From assembly GCA_910577525.1 (NCBI GenBank), contig CAJTLI010000004.1, positions 1 to 64,000 on the forward strand: 64,000 bases of DNA, in the 5' to 3' direction. The stretch comes from an uncultured Oscillospiraceae bacterium. GTDB taxonomy: Bacteria; Bacillota; Clostridia; Oscillospirales; Oscillospiraceae. Both the position numbers and the translations under genes were made by a program. The notes below the pieces were generated by a model, which saw only the letters and a program-made list of their open reading frames with translations, searched no databases and was not told the DNA's origin. Positions 1 through 7,666 of this stretch are shown in pieces (position 1 is the stretch's first letter; each line of letters starts with the position of its first letter).

Positions 1-155
1 TTGACCTCTCCCCCGGCCAAGGCCGCGCCGCAGCCCGCCAGCCGCGCCAGCGCCCGTGCCAGCGAGCCGCCGCCGCTGCCGATCAGCACCGTCCCCAGCC
101 CGCCCAGCCTCAGGCCCAGCTCGTAAAGCTCCCGTCCCAGCTCCGTCCGTTCCAT
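1..155 (-). CDS. Partial CDS, unidentified protein (N-terminal 51 residues)
   Basis: An open frame starts at ATG 155 on the minus strand behind a GGAGGG box and runs off the window edge, so only the first 51 residues are visible. The fragment begins MERTELGRELYELGLRLGG and has a glycine-rich turn (IGSGGGSLARALARLAG). I do not recognise the family. It lies 65 bp downstream of the WYL regulator gene on the same strand, so the two are probably cotranscribed. Confidence 0.55.
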   Translation of the reverse strand, partial: MERTELGRELYELGLRLGGLGTVLIGSGGGSLARALARLAGCGAALAGGEV

Positions 156-220
156 GGAAACTCCCTCCGTCCGGCGTATTCACACCCGTTTTCAGAGAGT
201 TTCCCCAGTTTTTCTCCCCT

Positions 221-1243
221 TTATTCCTCCGCGGCGCCGGATTTCTCCCCCTCCGGCGGCTTCCCGGCGCGGTACAGCGCCGTCACCTCCTCCAGCCGGG
301 CGGCGAACTCCTCCACCGCCCAGGAGGGCGAGCGCACCTCCACCCCCGGACCCAGGCCGAACAGCCAGCCCCACAGGGGCGGGCTCACCACCAGGTCCAC
401 CGAGGCGGTGAAATGGTCCGGCCCGTCAGGGACCAGGGACACCTCCAGCCCGAACCGGTCGATGACCACCCCGGCCAGCCGGTTTTCGCACCGCAGCCGC
501 AGCTGGCAGGGCCGTCCGGCAAACATCCCGAAGTGCCGCCGGGCATAGCCCTCCGCCGTCCAGCCCTCCCTGGGGTGCCCCGCCTTGGCGGACACCACGA
601 TGTCCGCCATCTTGTCCACCCGGTAGTGGCGCACCTCCTCCCGCAGCTCGTCCCAGCCCGCCAGATAATAGTTTTCGCTGTCCCAGATGAGGCCGTAGGG
701 CGTGAGGCGGTACTTGTCCCCGCCCCGGCGGAACACCCGCTCCCGGGCGGCGTTGTACTCAAAATAGCGGAAGGTAATCACCTTATTGGCGGCGATGGCC
801 CCCTGCACCTTATCCACGTTGTAAAAGATGCTCTCGTTCATGGTCTTGACCCGCCGGTCCACGTACACCTGCCGCTGGAGCTGCCGGGCCAGATGGATGC
901 TGGTGAGCCCCTCCAGCTTTTGAATCAGGGCGTCGCTCTTCCGCCTGGTGAGAAACCGGCTGGACTGCACCGCGTCAACCAGCAGCTTCAGCTCCGCCAG
1001 CTCAAAGTCCCGGGCCCCCACGTACCAGCCCCCGCCCCGGCCCCGCCGGGCCTGCACGTCCAGCCCAAGCTCCCGCAGCTGTTCCATATCGTCATAGATG
1101 CTCTTGCGCTCGGCGGCCAGCCCCCACCGCTTCAGCTCCTCCTGCATCTCCTGCCGGGAGACCGGGTGGTCCTCGTCGCTGCGCTCCAGCAGAAACCGGG
1201 CCAAAATTAGCAGCTTCCGTTTATAGTTGGCACTCTGCGCCAT
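221..1243 (-). CDS. WYL-domain transcriptional regulator (DeoR-type HTH)
   Basis: A protein of about 340 residues has an N-terminal winged HTH (about residues 10-75, with RQEMQEELKRWGLAAERKSI typical of HTH_11) and a central WYL domain (about 130-225, containing KYRLTPYGLIWDSENYYLAG and RHYRVDKM), then a C-terminal extension. WYL proteins are ligand-sensing regulators, often of stress or nucleic-acid metabolism; the ligand here is unknown. I chose ATG 1243 because GGAGGG sits 7 bp upstream; a TTG six bases further up is too close to that box. It is followed closely by the partial gene at the window edge. Confidence 0.88.
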   Translation of the reverse strand: MAQSANYKRKLLILARFLLERSDEDHPVSRQEMQEELKRWGLAAERKSIYDDMEQLRELGLDVQARRGRGGGWYVGARDFELAELKLLVDAVQSSRFLTRRKSDALIQKLEGLTSIHLARQLQRQVYVDRRVKTMNESIFYNVDKVQGAIAANKVITFRYFEYNAARERVFRRGGDKYRLTPYGLIWDSENYYLAGWDELREEVRHYRVDKMADIVVSAKAGHPREGWTAEGYARRHFGMFAGRPCQLRLRCENRLAGVVIDRFGLEVSLVPDGPDHFTASVDLVVSPPLWGWLFGLGPGVEVRSPSWAVEEFAARLEEVTALYRAGKPPEGEKSGAAEE

Positions 1244-1333
1244 GGCCAATCCCTCCTTTCACCCAGTATTCTAGCGAAAACAGAGTCCCATAAACGGGGA
1301 TATTATAGCAGAATCCCGGCCCCGGCGCAAGGG

Positions 1334-1368
1334 CAAAAAGGCCCCGCCCCGGCTGAGCCGGGGCGGGA
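1334..1368 (-). terminator. Rho-independent terminator of the sigma/anti-sigma operon
   Basis: An 11-bp GC stem (CCCGCCCCGGC, loop TGA) lies just past the stop of the Cys/His-repeat gene. Read on the minus strand it is followed by CCTTTTTG. Confidence 0.85.
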
Positions 1369-1374
1369 CGGGCG

Positions 1375-3111
1375 TCAGTGATGGCCTCCGTGGTGGTGGC
1401 CGCCTTGGCGGCAGGTGTGGCCGGTGCCCGTTGTATAGGTCACACCGCAGTTGGGGCAGGTCTGGGTATCCGGGGCCAAGGGCAGACCGCAGACCCCGTG
1501 GCTGTGATGGTCTCCGGTGTTGACCGTCTGTCCGCAGGTGGCGCAGGTGTGGCTGTGGCTGGCACCCACTTGGACGGCCTGCCCGCACACTCCGCAGGTG
1601 TGGCTGTGGCTGGCCCCCAACTGGACGGTCTGCCCGCACACTCCGCAGGTGTGGCTGTGGCTGGCCCCCAACTGGACGGCCTGCCCGCACACCCCGCAGG
1701 TGTGGCTGTGGTCCGTCCCCTCCGGGACCTCCGCCCCGCACACCTCGCAGACGCAGGCCGGGTCCGTCTCGCAGCTGTGGTGGTGGGACTGCCCTTCCGG
1801 CACCATCTCCCCGCACTCGGGGCAGGTATAGGTATGATCGTGCGCCTCTCCCGCCGGGTAGCTCACACCGCAGTCCGGGCAGGTGTTGACGCCGGGGGTG
1901 GAGGCCAGGGGCAGGCCGCAGATCCCGTGGCCGTGGGCCGTACCCGGCACGATCTCCTCCCCGCACTCCGGGCAGGTATAGCCCGGCTGCGCGCTCACCG
2001 CCGGAGCGCCGTCGTTCCAGTTTGCCTCGCCCACGCCGGGGAAGGAGTGGACGTGGGCCTTTTCGCCGCCAGCCAGGACCTGCTGGCCGCAGATGGAGCA
2101 GATGGTCGTCTCGCTCTCATACTTGCACAAGCTCCCATCCCCGTGGGTGCGGTCCGGGAAGGTCTCGCCGCAGACCGTGCAGGTGACCGTCCCGTCCCCA
2201 TTGGCTGTCATGACAGGCTCCATGGTATCTGTGATCCACTCCAGATAGCGGGTCCCATCGTCGGCCACCAGCCGCACCAGGCGGCTCACCCGCTCCTCGG
2301 CCAGCGCCCGGCTGGTGCTCGTCAGATCGAAGCGGAAGCCATAGCCCTCCCTCATGAAGCTCACCCGGCGGGTGCTGGCGTCCACGCCGCCGCTGGGGGT
2401 GGCCACCGAGTCGTGGCCGTCGGCGGTGACCATGACGCCGCAGATGTTCTGTTCCACGCTGTGGGGGTAGGCGATGCAGGTGGGGGGCAGCTGGTCCGCC
2501 GTCACCGCAAACTCGAAGTGGTCCAGCGGCCCCTGATGGCCCATGACATAGGCCCCCCAGAAGTCGCCGTTCTCATACCACGCCGCCCAGCCGGACAGCT
2601 CGTAGCCGTCCCAGTCCAGGTGGGTGGACACCGCGTCCTCCCCGCCCAGCAGATAGGCAATGTGCTCCCGGCTCATGTCCCGCCGGAACGCCCCCTGGGG
2701 GATGTCCCAGTCCAGGGCGGTCTGCACCTCGGACAGCCCCGTATCGCCGTAGTCGATATAGGGCAGGACATAGTGGACCACCATCCCGTTTTCGGTCACG
2801 TCGTAGCCGCCCAGGGTCCGCTGGCCCGGCTCCACGTCCTCGCCGGGCTCCACCAGGGCGATGTCGATGTTTTCCGGCTGCGAGCTCTGATAGCCCGCCG
2901 GATAGGTGGGCACCGGGTTATTCAGGCCGTTGCCCCACGCCGCCCAGGCCCCCAGTCCCCCCAGGCCGCACACCAGCGCCAGCGCCGCCGCCATGGCCCC
3001 GTACCGCCTCCAGGGGATCGGGCGCTTCTCCGGCGCCTCCAGCTCCGCCAGCCGCTGCCGGAGTGTGTCCGGCGCCTTTACGCCATCCATAAAATTCTTG
3101 TATTCTTTCAT
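1375..3111 (-). CDS. Putative anti-sigma factor with a C-terminal Cys/His repeat array
   Basis: A 578-residue protein starts 2 bp after the stop of the ECF sigma gene, so it is probably translationally coupled to it and acts as its membrane-bound antagonist. Residues 1-35 form a short cytoplasmic segment (MKEYKNFMDGVKAPDTL), residues about 37-58 one transmembrane helix, and about 60-310 a soluble domain resembling DUF4179-type anti-sigma proteins. The last 260 residues carry eleven CxxC pairs (CTVCGE, CSICGQ, CPECGE, CPDCGV, CEVCGA, CGVCGQ three times, CATCGQ, CPNCGV), most followed within about 12 residues by HSH/HGH/HDH, and the protein ends in a His-rich tail. With one transmembrane helix the array should face outside. 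Metal binding is inferred from the Cys/His spacing. Confidence 0.75.
   Translation of the reverse strand: MKEYKNFMDGVKAPDTLRQRLAELEAPEKRPIPWRRYGAMAAALALVCGLGGLGAWAAWGNGLNNPVPTYPAGYQSSQPENIDIALVEPGEDVEPGQRTLGGYDVTENGMVVHYVLPYIDYGDTGLSEVQTALDWDIPQGAFRRDMSREHIAYLLGGEDAVSTHLDWDGYELSGWAAWYENGDFWGAYVMGHQGPLDHFEFAVTADQLPPTCIAYPHSVEQNICGVMVTADGHDSVATPSGGVDASTRRVSFMREGYGFRFDLTSTSRALAEERVSRLVRLVADDGTRYLEWITDTMEPVMTANGDGTVTCTVCGETFPDRTHGDGSLCKYESETTICSICGQQVLAGGEKAHVHSFPGVGEANWNDGAPAVSAQPGYTCPECGEEIVPGTAHGHGICGLPLASTPGVNTCPDCGVSYPAGEAHDHTYTCPECGEMVPEGQSHHHSCETDPACVCEVCGAEVPEGTDHSHTCGVCGQAVQLGASHSHTCGVCGQTVQLGASHSHTCGVCGQAVQVGASHSHTCATCGQTVNTGDHHSHGVCGLPLAPDTQTCPNCGVTYTTGTGHTCRQGGHHHGGHH
1543..1746 (-). 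repeat. 51-bp tandem coding repeat
   Basis: Near-identical units begin at 1543, 1594 and 1645, with a diverged fourth at 1696. Each encodes 17 residues of the pattern HTCGVCGQxVQxGASHS. Near-identity at the DNA level suggests recent duplication or homogenisation, so copy number may vary between strains. Confidence 0.9.
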
Positions 3112-3113
3112 AG

Positions 3114-3590
3114 TCAGCCTTCTCCTTCTTCCTCAGATAAGTAGCGCCGCAGGGCGTCCCGGGCCCGGCTGAGATGGGAGCGCACCGTTCCGGGCCGCTG
3201 GCCCAGGATGGTCCCGATCTCCTCCGAGGTGTAGCCCTCGTAGTAATGCAGGTGCACCGCCGCCCGCTGGTTGGCGGGCAGGGCCAGAATCGCCTCCACC
3301 AGCTCCCGGCTGCCGCTGTCCGGCGCGGGGTAGATGTCCAGCAGCTCCACCGCTGGATGCCGCCTGCGGAAGCGCAGCACGCTTTTGCACCCGTTGGCCG
3401 TCACCTTGAGCAGCCATGCCTTCTCGTGCGCGCCGTCCCGAAGGTCGGGGCGCTTTTCCAGATAGCGAAGGAAGGTGTCCTGCACCGCGTCCTCCGCCTC
3501 CTGCACGTCCCCCAAAATTGCCAGGGCCGCGCGGAACAGTGTGTCCCCATATTTGTCTGCCAATTCTCCCAACCGGTTGGAGTGGTCCAT
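3114..3590 (-). CDS. ECF-family RNA polymerase sigma factor
   Basis: About 158 residues. Region 2 is at the N terminus (LADKYGDTLFRAALAILGD, then EAEDAVQDTFLRYL, the typical core-binding helix). Region 4 HTH is at the C terminus (LPANQRAAVHLHYYEGYTSE followed by EIGTILGQRPGTVRSHLSRAR). I use ATG 3590 (MDHSNRLGELADKYG) because family members begin there; an in-frame ATG at 3632 would add 14 untypical residues. It heads a two-gene operon with the Cys/His-repeat membrane protein. The sequence just upstream of 3590 holds GCAACGATT and GCGTTTTAT about 13 bp apart, which could be an autoregulated ECF promoter, but I cannot confirm this. Confidence 0.9.
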   Translation of the reverse strand: MDHSNRLGELADKYGDTLFRAALAILGDVQEAEDAVQDTFLRYLEKRPDLRDGAHEKAWLLKVTANGCKSVLRFRRRHPAVELLDIYPAPDSGSRELVEAILALPANQRAAVHLHYYEGYTSEEIGTILGQRPGTVRSHLSRARDALRRYLSEEEGEG

Positions 3591-3727
3591 CTCGGTCCTA
3601 TCCCCCTCTCTGACTATAAAACGCCCCGGCATGCCGAATCGTTGCGCCGGGTGAAAAATTTTTTTGCGCTTTCCTTTTCTTCCCCTCTATGATATACTAT
3701 CTCAGTGCAAATTTCCAATCAATATTT

Positions 3728-3760
3728 TAAGGAGCCACTGATTAAACCGGCAGGCGGCAT
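3728..3760. repeat. Possible remnant of a MITE terminal repeat
   Basis: TAAGGAGCCACTGATTAAA followed by GGCGGCATC resembles the right end of the 44-kb element read in reverse (AAGGAAGCACTGATTAAA ... GCGGCATC). No second end is visible, so this would be a decayed fragment. Confidence 0.35.
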
Positions 3761-3843
3761 CCACAGCCCGCCAGCGGTCCAAACGTTCTTGTTGACGCAT
3801 TTTCCCGCAAAAATATGAACAAACGCTTAAAAGGAGACCCCCT

Positions 3844-4590
3844 ATGGAAAAGGAACTGTGTCTGGCCGTCCTCATCGACGCGGACAACGCCCCCCGCACC
3901 GCCCTGAGGGAGATCATGGCGGAGGTGGCGGTATACGGATCGGCCACCATCAAGCGCATCTACGGCGACTGGACCGCTCCCAACATGGGCAGCTGGAAGC
4001 CCCTGCTGCTGGAGCACGCCATCACGCCCTTTCAGCAGTACAGCTACACCACCGGCAAAAACGCCACGGACTCCGCCATGATTATCGACGCCATGGACAT
4101 CCTCTACTCCGGCAACTGCGGCGGCTTTGTGCTGGTAAGCAGCGACAGCGATTTTACCCGTCTGGCCACCCGCCTGCGGGAGGCGGGGATGAAGGTCTAC
4201 GGCATGGGGGAGAAAAAGACCCCCAAGCCCTTCATCGTGGCCTGCGATAAGTTTGTGTATATCGAGTCCCTCAAGGCCGCCGAGGAGGAGGCCCACGCCC
4301 GGGCCGGAAAGGCCGTCAGGCGGAAGCCCTCCCATACCCAAGAGGCGGACAGCCTGTCCGTCCGGGAGCTCATCGCCCAGTCGGTGGAGGACCTGGCGGA
4401 CGAGGACGGCTACGCCTATCTGGGGGACCTGGGCACCCTGCTCATCAAAAAGCAGCCGGATTTTGACGCCCGGAACTACGGCTTTGCCAAGCTGTCCCGG
4501 TTCATCGCCGCCCTAGACGGCTTTGAGCTGGACGAGCGGCACAACGCCAACTATCAGGGCACCCAGGTGTTCGTCCGCAACAAAAAATAA
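3844..4590 (+). CDS. NYN-domain nuclease-like protein with OST-HTH/LOTUS domain
   Basis: 248 residues. The N-terminal NYN (PIN-like) domain spans about 5-145 with its acidic residues visible in LIDADNAP, DSAMIIDAMDILYS and VSSDSDFTRLATRLREAG. A linker of about 25 residues leads to a C-terminal OST-HTH/LOTUS domain (about 170-245: LSVRELIAQSVEDL ... YLGDLGTLLIKKQPDFD). NYN domains are predicted metal-dependent ribonucleases and LOTUS domains bind RNA, so a role in RNA turnover is likely but the target is unknown. It is preceded by AAAAGGAG and stands alone. Confidence 0.9.
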   Translation: MEKELCLAVLIDADNAPRTALREIMAEVAVYGSATIKRIYGDWTAPNMGSWKPLLLEHAITPFQQYSYTTGKNATDSAMIIDAMDILYSGNCGGFVLVSSDSDFTRLATRLREAGMKVYGMGEKKTPKPFIVACDKFVYIESLKAAEEEAHARAGKAVRRKPSHTQEADSLSVRELIAQSVEDLADEDGYAYLGDLGTLLIKKQPDFDARNYGFAKLSRFIAALDGFELDERHNANYQGTQVFVRNKK

Positions 4591-4620
4591 AAAGCCCGTC
4601 CGGCTGGACAGGACGCCGCA

Positions 4621-4650
4621 AACGCCTGTATTCACGGCAGAAACCGTCCG
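4621..4650. repeat. Possible single-end MITE remnant upstream of nrdG
   Basis: CCTGTATTCACGGCAGAAAC followed by CGTCCG matches the inner end of the element at 26.9 kb (CCTGTATTCACAGCCGAAAC, CGCCGG) at about 22 of 26 positions. The partner end is not seen. Confidence 0.45.
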
Positions 4651-4677
4651 CGAATCTTACGATACGAGGAATTTATT

Positions 4678-5238
4678 ATGAATTACGCCGCCATCAAATG
4701 GGCCGACGTGGCCAACGGCCCCGGCGTCCGGGTATCCCTGTTCGTGTCCGGGTGCACCCACCGCTGCCCGGGGTGCTTCAACCCGGAGGCCCAGGATTTT
4801 AACTACGGCCAGCCCTTCACCAAAGCGGAGGAGGACAAAATCCTCCAGGCCCTGTCTCCCGCCCACATCAAGGGCCTGTCCCTTCTGGGCGGAGAACCCT
4901 TCGAGCCGGAGAGCCAGCGGGCGCTGCTGCCCTTTCTCCGGCGGGTGAAGGAAGCGTATCCGCAAAAGGAGATCTGGTGCTACTCCGGCTACACCCTGGA
5001 GGAGCTGCGGGGGGACAGCCGGGCCCGGTGCGAGGCCACCGATGGGATGCTGTCCTTCATCGATATTCTGGTGGACGGACCCTTCGTGGAGGAAAAAAAG
5101 GATTTGAACCTGCGCTTCCGGGGCTCCTCCAACCAGCGCATTTTGAACGTGCCCGCCAGCCTGGCGGCCCGCGCCCCCGTCCTCTGGGGCGGGGAGATGA
5201 CCATCCAGCCCCTTACTTTTTCTCGAAAGAAAAAGTAA
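4678..5238 (+). CDS. nrdG: Anaerobic ribonucleotide reductase activating protein
   Basis: 186 residues. A radical SAM cluster motif, CTHRCPGC, is at about residues 26-33 in the NrdG context (NGPGVRVSLFVSGCTHRCPG), followed by LSLLGGEPFEPESQ for SAM binding. It uses a [4Fe-4S] cluster and S-adenosylmethionine to generate the glycyl radical on NrdD, which is encoded 28 kb away on the other strand rather than next door. The start ATG has GAGGA 7 bp upstream. The last nine residues (PLTFSRKKK) and the stop codon lie in or beside a 28-nt perfect hairpin, so the tail appears to derive from an intergenic repeat. Confidence 0.94.
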   Translation: MNYAAIKWADVANGPGVRVSLFVSGCTHRCPGCFNPEAQDFNYGQPFTKAEEDKILQALSPAHIKGLSLLGGEPFEPESQRALLPFLRRVKEAYPQKEIWCYSGYTLEELRGDSRARCEATDGMLSFIDILVDGPFVEEKKDLNLRFRGSSNQRILNVPASLAARAPVLWGGEMTIQPLTFSRKKK

Positions 5239-5239
5239 G
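5212..5239. repeat. Palindromic hairpin overlapping the nrdG stop codon
   Basis: A perfect 12-bp stem (CTTACTTTTTCT) with loop CGAA contains the nrdG stop codon. It belongs with similar TTACTTTCTC...GAGAAAGTAA hairpins at 15.2 and 15.8 kb. Confidence 0.8.
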
Positions 5240-5343
5240 CAAAAAGAACTTTCATTTGCTGACAGACGGAGGTAATGGTTCTTCCTCTTTTGCCCGGCGG
5301 CGAAAGTATCTCAACACTCAAAAACAGGATAAGGAGGCTCAAT

Positions 5344-5784
5344 ATGACCGCTTCTGTTTCCGTCAAGCTCCTGGACCCCCGGGCCAAGCTGCCCGCCTAC
5401 GGCTCCCCGGACGCCGCCGGGGCCGACCTGTACGCCCTGACCGGCGAGCCGGTTTCCATCGCCCCCGGTGAGACGGTGCTGATCCGCACCGGCCTGGCCC
5501 TGGCCATTCCCCAGGGCTTTGTGGGGCTGGTATGCGCCCGGTCCGGCCTGGCCGCCAGGCAGGGCCTGGCCCCCGCCAACAAGGTGGGGGTCATCGACGC
5601 AGACTACCGGGGAGAGCTGATGGTGGCCCTCCACAACCACAGCGGCGAGACCCGGGTGGTGAAGAGCGGCGAGCGGGTGGCCCAGCTGCTGATCGTGCCC
5701 TATCTCACCGCCGGATTTGTCCAGACGGACGAGCTGGACGCCACCCAGCGGGGGGCGGGAGGCTTCGGCTCCACCGGGTCCTGA
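5344..5784 (+). CDS. dut: dUTP diphosphatase
   Basis: 146 residues, the normal length for trimeric dUTPase, which hydrolyses dUTP to dUMP and pyrophosphate. The five conserved motifs are recognisable: AAGADLYA, ARSGLAARQGL, NKVGVIDADYRGELMVAL, SGERVAQLLI and the P-loop-like C terminus RGAGGFGSTGS. I chose ATG 5344 (AAGGAGG 7 bp upstream); longer in-frame starts have no box. It follows nrdG by about 100 bp, so two dNTP-pool genes sit together. Confidence 0.95.
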   Translation: MTASVSVKLLDPRAKLPAYGSPDAAGADLYALTGEPVSIAPGETVLIRTGLALAIPQGFVGLVCARSGLAARQGLAPANKVGVIDADYRGELMVALHNHSGETRVVKSGERVAQLLIVPYLTAGFVQTDELDATQRGAGGFGSTGS

Positions 5785-5791
5785 CGGCGGC

Positions 5792-6313
5792 TCAGGAGAA
5801 CATGAGCCGGACCGCCCAGGACGCCGCCAAAAATCCCGCCGCGTCCGCGCATAGGGCGGCCGGGACGGCGTATCGGGTTTTGCCCACCTTGGCCGCGCCG
5901 AAATACACCGCGATGGTGTAGAAGGTGGTCTCGGTGGAGCCCAGCATCACCGCCGCCGTTCTCCCCACCAGGGAATCGGGGCCGTAGGTCTCGATGATCT
6001 CCGCCCCCACCCCCAGGGCGGCGGAGCCGCTCACCGGGCGCACCAGCAGCAGGCCGATGGTCTCCGCCGGAATGCCCACCGCCGACAGGGCGGGGCCCGC
6101 CGCCTCCCCCAGCAGCTCCAGCGCCCCGGAGGAGCGGAGCATGTACACCGCCGTCAGCAGGCCGATGAGGGGCGGCATGATACGCAGGGACACCTTGAGG
6201 CCCTTCTCCGCCCCGTCGGTGAGAGCCCCCCACAGATCCACCCTTTTCATCAGCCCCCACAGGGCCACCGCCAGCATGAGGAAGGGCACCAGCATGGTGA
6301 AGATCAGCTCCAT
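5792..6313 (-). CDS. spmB: Spore maturation protein B
   Basis: 173 residues, almost wholly hydrophobic with about five membrane segments and the Gate/nucleoside-recognition fold typical of SpmB (GLLLVRPVSGSAALGVGAE, GSTETTFYTIAVYFGAAKV). SpmA and SpmB are required for spore core dehydration in Bacillus subtilis. The gene starts 4 bp after the spmA stop, so the pair is one transcription unit. It converges with dut, separated by only 7 bp. Confidence 0.93.
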   Translation of the reverse strand: MELIFTMLVPFLMLAVALWGLMKRVDLWGALTDGAEKGLKVSLRIMPPLIGLLTAVYMLRSSGALELLGEAAGPALSAVGIPAETIGLLLVRPVSGSAALGVGAEIIETYGPDSLVGRTAAVMLGSTETTFYTIAVYFGAAKVGKTRYAVPAALCADAAGFLAASWAVRLMFS

Positions 6314-6317
6314 CCCC

Positions 6318-6893
6318 TCACCTCCACAGGCGGGCGAACAGCTTGGAGGCCGTAATTCCCACCGCGATGGACACCGCCGACGCCAGCCACACCGCGGGCA
6401 GAATGTCGAAGGGATCGGCGCTTCCCGCCGCCGAGCGCAGGGAGGCCACCGTGGTGGGGATCAGCTGGAAGGAGGCCGTGTTGCACACCACCAGCATACA
6501 CAGGCCGTCGGAGGCCGTGCCGGGGGTCCGCTCCGCCATCAGCCGGGAGGCCTCCAGCCCCAGGGGGGTGGAGGCGTTGCCCAGCCCCAGCAGATTGGCG
6601 GACAGGTTGGCGCTCACCGCGTCCATCACCTTTTGATCCCCGGCAAAGTCCGGATAAAGCCCCTTGATGGCGGGCCGGAGCAGGCGCGACAGCCCCCGGG
6701 CGATGCCGGAGCGCTCCATGACCTCCATGACGCCCATCCACAGGCACAGCACGCCCATCATGGAAAGGCACAGCTCCACCCCCGCCGCCGCGCCGTCCAG
6801 CGCCCCCTTGGCCACCGCCGCGCCGTTTCCCTGGGCCAGGCCGCATAAAATCGCCGCCCCCACCATCGCCGTCCAGATCAGTGACATTGCCAT
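6318..6893 (-). CDS. spmA: Spore maturation protein A
   Basis: About 191 residues with multiple membrane helices and SpmA signatures (NLSANLLGLGNASTPLGLEA, SDGLCMLVVCNTASFQLIP). I chose ATG 6893 (MAMSLIW) because GGAGG lies 8 bp upstream; a longer in-frame start has no box. It is first in the spmAB operon. A CATCGTA motif upstream (about 6922-6928) could be part of a sporulation promoter but its spacing from a candidate -35 is short, so I do not annotate one. Confidence 0.93.
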   Translation of the reverse strand: MAMSLIWTAMVGAAILCGLAQGNGAAVAKGALDGAAAGVELCLSMMGVLCLWMGVMEVMERSGIARGLSRLLRPAIKGLYPDFAGDQKVMDAVSANLSANLLGLGNASTPLGLEASRLMAERTPGTASDGLCMLVVCNTASFQLIPTTVASLRSAAGSADPFDILPAVWLASAVSIAVGITASKLFARLWR

Positions 6894-7022
6894 ATCTTGG
6901 TCCTCCCTTCGCCTGTCCACCTATATATACGATGGCGCCGGGAGGATCATGCCCCAGAAAAGGGGGCCGTGGTATGATTCGACAGCAATCCCAAGAATTA
7001 CGCATTTTCCCCAAATTTTTGA

Positions 7023-7050
7023 TTGACAAAATAATACGTTGTGTTATAAT
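7023..7050 (+). promoter_or_regulatory. Sigma-A-type promoter of the AbrB-like gene
   Basis: TTGACA (7023-7028), a 16-bp spacer, then TATAAT (7045-7050), 57 bp upstream of the start codon. Confidence 0.88.
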
Positions 7051-7107
7051 AAGAGCGTGAAGTGAGCTGTAAAAAAATTATTTTAAGGCGCAAGGAGGAT
7101 TTCGAAG

Positions 7108-7350
7108 ATGAAAGCGACCGGAATTGTCCGAAAGGTCGATGAGCTGGGGCGCATTGTGCTGCCAATCGAGCTGCGCCGCACCTTGGACATCGCCGAACGC
7201 GACCCGCTGGAGATCTATGTTGACGGACCGTCTATCATTTTGAACAAGTACCAGCCCGCCTGCATTTTCTGTGGTGACTCCCGAAAGATTACATCCTTTA
7301 AGGGGAAAAACATCTGCACAAGCTGTCTGAAAGATCTGGGCGGCAAATAA
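7108..7350 (+). CDS. AbrB/SpoVT-family transition-state regulator with zinc ribbon
   Basis: 80 residues. The N-terminal 45 residues are a SpoVT-AbrB swapped-hairpin DNA-binding domain (MKATGIVRKVDELGRIVLPI, ELRRTLDI). The C-terminal half carries two CxxC pairs (ACIFCGD and CTSCLKD), a zinc-ribbon-like tail common in clostridial AbrB paralogues. It binds DNA as an oligomer, and family members govern the change from growth to stationary phase or sporulation. It has its own strong promoter and terminator. Confidence 0.93.
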   Translation: MKATGIVRKVDELGRIVLPIELRRTLDIAERDPLEIYVDGPSIILNKYQPACIFCGDSRKITSFKGKNICTSCLKDLGGK

Positions 7351-7372
7351 TTTCCCCGCCTCGCGTGTTGTG

Positions 7373-7402
7373 AAAAAAGCCGCCATTGGGGCGGCTTTTT
7401 TT
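7373..7402 (+). terminator. Terminator of the AbrB-like gene
   Basis: AAAAAAGCCGCC, loop ATTGG, GGCGGCTTTTTTT. Confidence 0.93.
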
Positions 7403-7622
7403 GTGAAAGGAATTTTTTTGCGGGGCCCAGCTTTTTTCGACAGATTCTGCATGAAATTTTCTCTCTGAAAATCGGCGGAAACATTATACCAGATGTTATC
7501 ATTTCCAGGCGCTGGCAACACAGGAAAGTGCTGGCAGGCCCGGCCCCGGTTCGGGCCCTCCGGCGGCGGATTTGACCCGGGCCTCCGGGACCGGCGGCCC
7601 GGCGCTCCAGACCACAAGGCGC

Positions 7623-7665
7623 AAAACTGACGGGAGCTGCCCTCCGGCAGTCCCCCGTCAGTTTT
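7623..7665 (-). terminator. Hairpin after rsmI
   Basis: A 12-bp outer stem AAAACTGACGGG/CCCGTCAGTTTT begins next to the rsmI stop codon; the U-run is part of the stem. The 220 bp between this and the AbrB terminator holds no convincing gene. Confidence 0.7.
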
Positions 7666-7666
7666 C

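Noticed and set aside
1543..1746. 51-bp repeats considered as a CRISPR array
   Set aside because: The units are contiguous without spacers, in frame, and encode the CxxC...HSH repeats of a membrane protein.
1378..3144. A 588-codon frame opposite the Cys/His-repeat gene
   Set aside because: Its periodicity simply reflects the repeats on the coding strand; there is no recognisable domain and it overlaps both operon genes.
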